64,000 bases of DNA from contig NZ_JBKOFW010000002.1 of NCBI RefSeq assembly GCF_046764005.1, forward strand, positions 496,001-560,000. Reading direction: 5' to 3'. Source of the DNA: Oryzobacter faecalis (GTDB taxonomy: Bacteria > Actinomycetota > Actinomycetes > Actinomycetales > Dermatophilaceae). The position numbers and the translations under genes were made by a program. The notes below the pieces were generated by a model. That model searched no databases, was not told where the DNA came from, and saw only the letters and a program-made list of their open reading frames with translations. This document shows, one piece after another, positions 58,967 through 64,000 of this stretch. Each line of letters starts with the position of its first letter. Within the stretch, counting starts at the first letter, position 1.

Positions 58967-60091
58967 TCAGTCGAGGTCGAGGGCCTCGTCGGGGCGCAAG
59001 GGGTGCAGGTCGCCCAGCGACTCGGCGACCACGATGGCCGTGTCGCCCTGCGCCAGACGGAAGTCGGACGGCGGGTTGGCGAGCGTCCGCTCGCCCCGGG
59101 CCACCGCGAGGAGGGTGGCGCTGTGCTCGCCGCGCAGCCGCTTCGACAGGTCGTCGAGCCCGAGGTCGACGTACTCGTCGGGCAGCCGCACGCGGTACAG
59201 CTCGGACCCCTCACCGCCGGAGACCATGTCGGTGACGAGGGCCGCGATGCCCGGGTAGAGCGCCGTCCGCGCCAGCAGGCGCGACGCGAGCCGCGACGTC
59301 ACGAGGATCTCGTCGGCGTGCGCCCGGCGCACGTGCTCGACGTGCTTGGGGTTGTTGACCTCGACGACGGTCCGCACCTGCGGCGCCATCGACTCGATCG
59401 CCAGCACGCACAGGATGGAGCGCATGTCGGCCTCGTTGCTCGTGTCCGACGGGCAGATGATCGCGGCGGCGGCCTCGGGGACGCCCGCGCGCTCGAGGTC
59501 CTCGGCGCTCGTCGTGTCGCCGCGCACGAAGTAGCAGCCCGGGCCGGCCGGACTGCGCTCGCTGTCGTGGAGGACGACGACCTTCGCGTCGAACTCGTCG
59601 CCCTTGAGCTCCTCGATGAGCTCGCGGGCCGTCCCGTTCCAGCCGCAGACGACGATGTGGTCGCGGTACCCGGCAGCGCCCATCCCCTGACCCTCCTTGA
59701 GCAGGAACTCGATGACGAAGCCGACGATCGCGGCCGTGAGCGCGGCGACGATCGCCACGCCGAAGAAGGCGAGCAGCCAGCCGACGAGGTAGCCCCCGCC
59801 GCTCGTGACGAAGCTCGCGTCGCCGGAGCCGATGACCGTCGTGACGGCCCAGTACCCGGAGTCGACGAGGCCGCCGAGGGAGCGCTTCTCGGGTTCGAGG
59901 ACCGTGACGACGACGGTGGCGACGACGACGATGCCCGTGAGCGAGAGGACGAGGGTGCGGAAGAAGTGCAGGTCCAGGCCGGCGCTGATCCGGTTGGCGT
60001 GGAACGCGACCCGCCGGAGGGCGGGGACGGCGGCGAGGGCGCGGAGCGGCGCGCGGAGGACGTGGAGCACCCACGTCCGGACACGCCTCAC
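58967..60091 (-). CDS. RCK/TrkA-type ion channel with an unusual filter
   Basis: The 374-residue protein has two membrane helices (about 45-63 and 95-122) around a pore loop, then a regulator-of-K+-conductance domain (TrkA-N: DHIVVCGWNGTARELIEEL, about 135-153, though the GxGxxG loop is degenerate) and a TrkA-C part. The filter reads TTVIGSGDAS where potassium channels have TVGYGD, that is, one extra residue and Ser for Tyr. Ion selectivity may therefore be lost or changed. Start GTG 60091 has no strong ribosome-binding site. Confidence 0.87.
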   Translation of the reverse strand: MRRVRTWVLHVLRAPLRALAAVPALRRVAFHANRISAGLDLHFFRTLVLSLTGIVVVATVVVTVLEPEKRSLGGLVDSGYWAVTTVIGSGDASFVTSGGGYLVGWLLAFFGVAIVAALTAAIVGFVIEFLLKEGQGMGAAGYRDHIVVCGWNGTARELIEELKGDEFDAKVVVLHDSERSPAGPGCYFVRGDTTSAEDLERAGVPEAAAAIICPSDTSNEADMRSILCVLAIESMAPQVRTVVEVNNPKHVEHVRRAHADEILVTSRLASRLLARTALYPGIAALVTDMVSGGEGSELYRVRLPDEYVDLGLDDLSKRLRGEHSATLLAVARGERTLANPPSDFRLAQGDTAIVVAESLGDLHPLRPDEALDLD

Positions 60092-60182
60092 GGGGGAGGC
60101 CCCGGCGACCGACCCATCGGCACAGTGTGGGGGCGTCGCGACCGACGCGACAAGACCCGTTCCGGTGGCCCGGCCCGGGTGG

Positions 60183-60188
60183 CACGAT
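60183..60188 (+). promoter_or_regulatory. leaderless -10 box CACGAT
   Basis: CACGAT lies 6 bases before the ATG of the DHFR-like gene; the same hexamer at the same distance precedes the sensor kinase gene at 29415. Confidence 0.45.
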
Positions 60189-60194
60189 GCCGGG

Positions 60195-60746
60195 ATGGCC
60201 CGGTTGCGCTACACCGCGATCTGTTCCCTCGACGGTTACGTCGCCGACGCCGAGGGAGGGTTCGGCTGGGCCGCACCCGACGAGGCGCTCCACCGTCTCG
60301 TCAACGACCTCGAGCGCGAGGTGGGCACGTACCTGTGCGGACGACGCGACTACGAGGTGATGAAGGTCTGGGAGACGATGCCCGGCGACGTCCCCGGCCC
60401 CGAGGGCGAGTACGCCCGCATCTGGCGGGCCGCCGAGAAGGTCGTCTACTCGACGACGCTCGAGGAGGTGTCGACGGCCCGCACCCGGCTCGAGTCGTCG
60501 TTCGACCCCGTGGCCGTCGAGGCACTCCTCGCCGACAGCGCCCTCGACGTCGGCATCGGCGGTCCGACCCTCGCGGCGGAGGCGTTCCGTGCAGGCCTCG
60601 TCGACGAGGTGCACCTCTTCCTCCACCCCGTCCTCGTCGGTGGCGGGCTGCGTGCGCTCCCCGACGAGGTGCGCCTCGACCTCGACCTCCTCGCCGCCGA
60701 CACGGTGGGGGAGGTCGTGCACCTGCACCACCGCGTCCGCCGCTGA
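60195..60746 (+). CDS. dihydrofolate-reductase-like (RibD C-terminal domain) protein
   Basis: The 183-residue protein has LRYTAICSLDGYVADAEGGFGWAAPD at the start (typical of the RibD_C/YwjB group), GTYLCGRRDYEVMKVWETMP, and the nucleotide block DVGIGGPTLAAEAFRAGLVDEV (about 120-141). The fold binds NADPH, and most members have no assigned substrate. Monocistronic with a leaderless promoter, followed by a family A palindrome. Confidence 0.9.
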   Translation: MARLRYTAICSLDGYVADAEGGFGWAAPDEALHRLVNDLEREVGTYLCGRRDYEVMKVWETMPGDVPGPEGEYARIWRAAEKVVYSTTLEEVSTARTRLESSFDPVAVEALLADSALDVGIGGPTLAAEAFRAGLVDEVHLFLHPVLVGGGLRALPDEVRLDLDLLAADTVGEVVHLHHRVRR

Positions 60747-60754
60747 CCCGCCCC

Positions 60755-60802
60755 GAGTCGTGTGCCCGGGCGGCCGCCCCGGCAACCACCTCAGCACACG
60801 AC
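60755..60802. repeat. 48-base palindrome family A, copy 3
   Basis: GAGTCGTGTGC (60755-60765) opens and GCACACGAC closes (60794-60802). The centre GCGGCCGCCCCGGCAACCAC (60770-60789) differs by one base from the family core. Pairing is weakened by several mismatches. It lies between tandem genes, 26 bases before the GNAT start. Confidence 0.75.
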
Positions 60803-60828
60803 CCGGGGACAGTGGCAGAGTCGACCCG

Positions 60829-61866
60829 ATGACCGTGACCGACGTGACGATCGACGGGCTCCCGGAGCCGTTCACCGCCCGCACCCCCGGGACCGATGAC
60901 GCTGGGCCGGTCGCGGACCTCCTCGCCGCCCACCAGCGTGCGGCCCGGGGGAGCGGTGCCCCGAACCGTGACGCCGTGCTCGCCCTGCTCGTCGGCACCG
61001 GGTCGTGGACCCGCCGGCAGGTGCTCGTCGACGACGGTGACGGCCGGCTCGCTGCCTGGCTCTCCGTGCACGACCGGGCGGCCGGGCGCACCGTCCTCGA
61101 GGTCACCGTGCACCCTGCGCTCGACCCCGCGACCGGGGCGACGCTCGCCGACGCCCTCTTCGGCGCCGGTGAGCGGCACGCCCTCGACATCGCCCGGGCC
61201 CGGCGGCTGCGGTCCACCCTCCTCGACTCGGGCGCCTACGCCGACGACCCGCGCCAGCAGCGGTGGCTTGCGGCAGCGGGGTACGAGCACGTGCGGACCT
61301 GGCTGCAGATGTCACGGCCCGTCGACCCCGCGGAGGCAGGGTCGCTCCCGGCCCCGCGCGACGGCGTCGTCGTGCGCCCGGTCGACCGGCACGACGACGG
61401 CCTGCCGGTCGCCCAGGACCTCCAGGACGTCCACCGCGTCCTCGAGGAGTCCTTCCAGGACCACTTCAGCAGCTACCGCGAGAGCTTCCCCGAGTTCGTC
61501 ATGCGGCTGCGCGAGGACCCCGGCCACCGCTGGGACCACTGGTGGCTCGCCACCGTCGAGCAGCAGGACGGGAGCGTCCTGCCCGGGGGCGCCCTCGTGT
61601 CCTCGGTGCTCGGCCCGGACGCCGACGGCGTCGAGGGCAGCTACGTCGACTACATCGGGGTGCACCGCCGCTCGCGGGGCCGTGGGGTGGCGAAGGCGCT
61701 GTTGCACACCGTGATCGCCGACGCCGCGCAGCGCGGGCGCAACCGGGTCGGCCTCGAGGTCGACGCCGACTCACCGACCGGGGCCGACGGCCTCTACCTC
61801 GCGATGGGGTGGGTCACGGCGTACCGGACCCAGTCCTGGCACCGCGACCTCGACGTCCCCCGCTGA
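60829..61866 (+). CDS. GNAT acetyltransferase with two GNAT folds
   Basis: The 345-residue protein has a degenerate N-terminal GNAT half (about 15-160) and a C-terminal active half. The latter carries the acetyl-CoA loop VHRRSRGRGVAKALLHTVI (about 280-298, R/QxxGxG/A type) preceded by SYVDYIGV and followed by LEVDADSPTGADGLYLAMGW. This layout is like mycothiol synthase and other double-GNAT proteins, but the usual MshD context is missing. CAGAGT lies 7 bases before ATG 60829. Substrate unknown. Confidence 0.88.
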   Translation: MTVTDVTIDGLPEPFTARTPGTDDAGPVADLLAAHQRAARGSGAPNRDAVLALLVGTGSWTRRQVLVDDGDGRLAAWLSVHDRAAGRTVLEVTVHPALDPATGATLADALFGAGERHALDIARARRLRSTLLDSGAYADDPRQQRWLAAAGYEHVRTWLQMSRPVDPAEAGSLPAPRDGVVVRPVDRHDDGLPVAQDLQDVHRVLEESFQDHFSSYRESFPEFVMRLREDPGHRWDHWWLATVEQQDGSVLPGGALVSSVLGPDADGVEGSYVDYIGVHRRSRGRGVAKALLHTVIADAAQRGRNRVGLEVDADSPTGADGLYLAMGWVTAYRTQSWHRDLDVPR

Positions 61867-61904
61867 CCCCGGCTCGCACCGGTCCGGGCCGGGGTCAGCG
61901 GGGG
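61857..61904. terminator. 17-bp perfect hairpin overlapping the GNAT stop
   Basis: Bases 61857-61873 pair exactly with 61888-61904 (CCCCCGCTGACCCCGGC arm), loop 14 bases. It contains the GNAT stop and lies before the end of the convergent AMIN-like gene, so it is a probable bidirectional terminator. Its arms do not match the other palindrome families. Confidence 0.7.
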
Positions 61905-61910
61905 CCGCGG

Positions 61911-62339
61911 TCAGCCGGTGCGGACGTCGATGACGAGGCGGCTGGGGCTGGTCAGCACGAGGACCCGGAACGGCCGCTGACGGTCGAGGCCGACGAAGGT
62001 CTGCGCCAGCGCCTCGAAGCCGCCGCAGATCGACGGGGCCGCGGCGAACACCGTCCCGCGCAGGTCGGGGGCGGACCGCTCCGGGCACTCGCTGTTGCCG
62101 TCAACGCCCGGGTACCCGATCGAGCTGACGTACACCTCGAGCCACGCCCTCCCAGCGACGTGTACCGGCTCACCGGACGGGTCGGCGATCGGTTCGTCGA
62201 CGTATCGGACGGCGTAGTGCGGCCTGCCCCGGCCCTCGAACTGATGGACGACCCGGTCGAAGCCAGCGTGGCGGCCCACGCGCACCGAGGACCACGTGCC
62301 GAGGTCCGGGCCGAGCTCGGGGAACGTCGGTGACTGCAC
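61911..62339 (-). CDS. AMIN-like domain protein without a recognisable signal
   Basis: About 142 residues with VGRHAGFDRVVHQFEGRGRP (near 20-39) and SGEPVHVAGRAWLEVYV, the pattern of an AMIN-like domain common in actinobacterial secreted lipoproteins; a Cys pair (ECPER, SICGG) may form a disulphide. Here only GTG 62339 can start it and no signal peptide precedes. The frame upstream reads QAGCALTPV, which looks like the remains of a lipobox, but a TAG lies a few codons further up. Possibly decayed. Confidence 0.6.
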   Translation of the reverse strand: MQSPTFPELGPDLGTWSSVRVGRHAGFDRVVHQFEGRGRPHYAVRYVDEPIADPSGEPVHVAGRAWLEVYVSSIGYPGVDGNSECPERSAPDLRGTVFAAAPSICGGFEALAQTFVGLDRQRPFRVLVLTSPSRLVIDVRTG

Positions 62340-62424
62340 GGGAGTGAGGGCGCAGCCGGCCTGCCATCGCCCCCTCTACGTCCGACGCGGACCGTCGGTA
62401 CCCAGTGGTCGTCTTTCCCCGCCG

Positions 62425-63102
62425 TCAGCCTCCGTCGTCATCCCCGGCGCGGTCGAGGCAGGTGCAGATGCACACCTTGTTGCCCTCGGGGTCGGCGAGG
62501 ACGGTGAACGAGGGCGCCTCGGAGTCGTCGGCGACCGTGCCGCCGGCGGCCAGCGCCGCGGCGATCCGCTCGTCGGCCACCTCCGGGGCGAGCCAGACGT
62601 CCCAGTGCCAGCGCTGGCGCGACTCGTCGTGCGCCTCGGTGCCCTGGAACCACACGTGCGGCAACCCCGGCGCGAGGTCGACGACGTCGCCGCCCGCGTG
62701 GTGGTGGTCGGGGTCCCCCGTGAGCACCGCGGCCCAGAAGCGTGACTGCTCGGGGGTCGACCACGTGTCGAGCGCGAGCTCGAGCTGGACGACGAGCCCG
62801 GGCTCGGGCGTGAGCCCGTGCTCGCGGGCGACGGCGCTCACCGCGCGGGCCACCTCCACGTCGTCGGCAGTGCGCCACAGCCCCTTGTCGTGCCGCGTGG
62901 CCGACCGCAGGACGACGCTGCGGTGCCCCAGCGACACGTCGAGGTGGTCGGCCCGGGGCCCGGCGGCCGCGACCGCTGCCGCGACGAAGGCCGCACCCTC
63001 GGCGGTTCCGGCGGTGCGGAAGCGGGCGTGCAGGCCCTGGGCGAGGACGCGCCAGTCGTCGAGACCGGCCGCGAGGACATCGGCGTACGTCAGTGGCTCC
63101 AT
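62425..63102 (-). CDS. PCD-like domain fused to a VOC (glyoxalase-like) domain
   Basis: The 225-residue protein has an N-terminal half (about 1-95) resembling pterin-4a-carbinolamine dehydratase (WRVLAQGLHARFRT, then DHLDVSLGHRSVVLRSATH-like block). A VOC half (about 105-215) follows with ELALDTW, RWHWDVWLAPE and FTVLADPEGNKVCIC. Typical PCD catalytic histidines are only partly present (HLDV). VOC proteins act as lyases, dioxygenases or resistance factors; substrate unknown. Leaderless promoter (CAGGGT), divergent from the patatin gene. Confidence 0.87.
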   Translation of the reverse strand: MEPLTYADVLAAGLDDWRVLAQGLHARFRTAGTAEGAAFVAAAVAAAGPRADHLDVSLGHRSVVLRSATRHDKGLWRTADDVEVARAVSAVAREHGLTPEPGLVVQLELALDTWSTPEQSRFWAAVLTGDPDHHHAGGDVVDLAPGLPHVWFQGTEAHDESRQRWHWDVWLAPEVADERIAAALAAGGTVADDSEAPSFTVLADPEGNKVCICTCLDRAGDDDGG

Positions 63103-63108
63103 GCCCCG

Positions 63109-63157
63109 ACCCTGCCACCGGGCACCGACACGAGACCCGTCCGCACCGGGCTACCGT
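63109..63157. promoter_or_regulatory. divergent leaderless promoter pair
   Basis: On the minus strand CAGGGT (63114-63109) lies 6 bases before the VOC gene ATG (63102). On the plus strand TACCGT (63152-63157) lies 6 bases before the patatin gene ATG (63164). Neither start has a ribosome-binding site. Confidence 0.5.
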
Positions 63158-63163
63158 GAGCGC

Positions 63164-64000
63164 ATGGGACGACGCGTCGCCCTCGCGCTCGGGGCCGGGG
63201 GAGCCAGGGGCTATGCCCACATCGGGGCCGTGCAGGTCATCCGCGAGCGGGGCCACGAGATCGTCACCGTCGCCGGGACCTCGATGGGCGCCCTCGTCGG
63301 CGGCGTCACCGCGGCCGGGAAGCTCGACGAGTACACCGAGTGGGCCACGAGCCTGACCCAGTACGACGTGTGGCGGCTGCTCGACATGAACCTCGGCGGC
63401 GGTGGGGCGATCCGGGCCGAGCGGGTCATCGGGAAGGTCGCCGACATCCTCGACGGCGCCCTCATCGAGGACTGCCCCATCCCGTTCACCGCCGTCGCCA
63501 CCGACCTCAACAACCGTCGCGAGGTCTGGTTCCAGCGGGGGCCGGTGGCCACGGCCATCCGGGCGTCGGTGGCGATCCCGAGCCTGGTGACCCCGGTCGT
63601 CGTCGGAGGGCGCCTCCTCGTCGACGGCGGCCTGATGAACCCCGTCCCGATCGAGCCGACGACGGCCGTCACCTCCGACCTCACCATCGCGGTCAGCCTC
63701 CAGGCCGGGCACACGCGCGGCGTCGACATCGAGCCGGCCTCCCCGGTCCGGTCGATGTCGGCCCTGGGGGAGTCCGTGCGCTCACTCACCTCGCGCGTCG
63801 CGGCTCGCATCGTGCCCGAGCGGCTGGCCGAGAGCGGAGCGGACGCCGTTGCGCCGCAGGCCGATCCGGGTGCTGAGGTCGCGCCCACCGCCTCACCCGA
63901 GCGCGAGGCCTCACCGGCCGAGGACGGCCCGGGCTACCTCCCGGCGCCGAAGGACCTGTCGTCGACCGAGGTCTTCAACCGCTCGTTCGACACCATGGCC
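63164..64000 (+). CDS. patatin-like phospholipase (RssA type), cut by the window end
   Basis: At least 279 residues. The catalytic machinery is complete: oxyanion GAGGARGYAHIGAV (residues 9-22), Ser in AGTSMGALVGG (about 37-47), and the dyad Asp in LLVDGGLMNPVP. The family contains cytoplasmic or membrane-associated lipid acyl hydrolases. From about residue 200 the chain becomes Ala/Pro/Glu-rich (ASPEREASPAEDG), a probable flexible linker, and continues beyond base 64000. TACCGT lies 6 bases before the ATG. Confidence 0.92.
   Translation, partial: MGRRVALALGAGGARGYAHIGAVQVIRERGHEIVTVAGTSMGALVGGVTAAGKLDEYTEWATSLTQYDVWRLLDMNLGGGGAIRAERVIGKVADILDGALIEDCPIPFTAVATDLNNRREVWFQRGPVATAIRASVAIPSLVTPVVVGGRLLVDGGLMNPVPIEPTTAVTSDLTIAVSLQAGHTRGVDIEPASPVRSMSALGESVRSLTSRVAARIVPERLAESGADAVAPQADPGAEVAPTASPEREASPAEDGPGYLPAPKDLSSTEVFNRSFDTMA

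Noticed and set aside
24529..60802. CRISPR array or integron attC interpretation of the long palindromes
   Set aside because: The elements are kilobases apart, not regularly spaced, with no cas genes, no integrase and no attC-type end sequences.
60829..61866. Mycothiol synthase (mshD) call for the double GNAT protein
   Set aside because: The two-GNAT layout is similar, but only the C-terminal half has a good acetyl-CoA loop and the neighbours give no support.
31731..61904. Explaining all palindromes purely as intrinsic terminators
   Set aside because: Some fit (31731, 56103, 61857), but copies between divergent genes (42011), at an operon junction (50478) and inside a gene (51364) do not.

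Overview
The window is a very GC-rich chromosomal segment of an actinobacterium. The evidence is the GC-saturated third codon positions, frequent GTG starts with 4-base ATGA/GTGA overlaps, a bacterial proteasome activator (Bpa/PafE), DUF4235 and DUF1304 proteins, and many genes whose start lies 6-7 bases after a TANNNT-like -10 box (leaderless transcription). A Micrococcales/Intrasporangiaceae-like soil or environmental organism is plausible, but that rank is inference. I see no rRNA, tRNA, CRISPR, phage or transposase gene.

Layout. 0-12.4 kb is mixed housekeeping: xylulokinase, secreted SGNH esterase, sucrase/ferredoxin-like protein, a DUF998-metallophosphatase fusion divergent from a HAD phosphatase, an FAD dehydrogenase, Bpa, a 38-residue membrane peptide, DUF1304, a PIG3-type quinone reductase and a Tat-exported PhoX-like protein. 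12.4-24.5 kb is an arabinan/arabinogalactan regulon: a LacI regulator divergent from a long operon of GH51 arabinofuranosidase, a sugar ABC importer, GH43, galT, galM, a PhyH-type dioxygenase and a secreted GH43. 24.6-36.9 kb centres on a tripartite tricarboxylate transporter (tctCBA) with a UspA gene, divergent from a CitA/DctB-type two-component system, followed by a GntR regulator divergent from a five-gene operon (Ldh-family dehydrogenase, ABM monooxygenase, isopropylmalate/tartrate-dehydrogenase-like enzyme, cupin, aldehyde dehydrogenase). It looks like a complete sense-import-oxidise module for a hydroxy-acid whose identity is unknown. 36.9-38.4 kb is a secreted PQQ-type beta-propeller protein.

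38.6-48.3 kb is histidine utilisation: an IclR regulator, hutH, hutU, an AllC-like M20 amidohydrolase, hutF and hutI, with a methyltransferase and a YbaK deacylase interspersed. Three copies of a GTCTYGGATC-type palindrome precede the hut transcription units. 48.3-53 kb has a frameshifted alpha/beta hydrolase, DUF4235, and a TPP-riboswitch-controlled ECF thiamine-precursor transporter (YkoE plus one polypeptide fusing two ATPases and the T component). 53-64 kb holds two MFS exporters, a DUF5701 protein without a normal start codon, a membrane protein, an M20 peptidase, an RCK-type ion channel with an altered filter, a DHFR-like reductase, a double GNAT, an AMIN-like protein, a PCD-like/VOC fusion and a patatin-like hydrolase cut by the window end.

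The most unusual signal is not a gene. At least ten long, near-perfect palindromes of 36-52 bases fall into families. Two families share the same 20-base core with different outer arms. Copies lie between convergent, divergent and tandem genes, at an operon junction, and twice in frame inside the ECF transporter gene.
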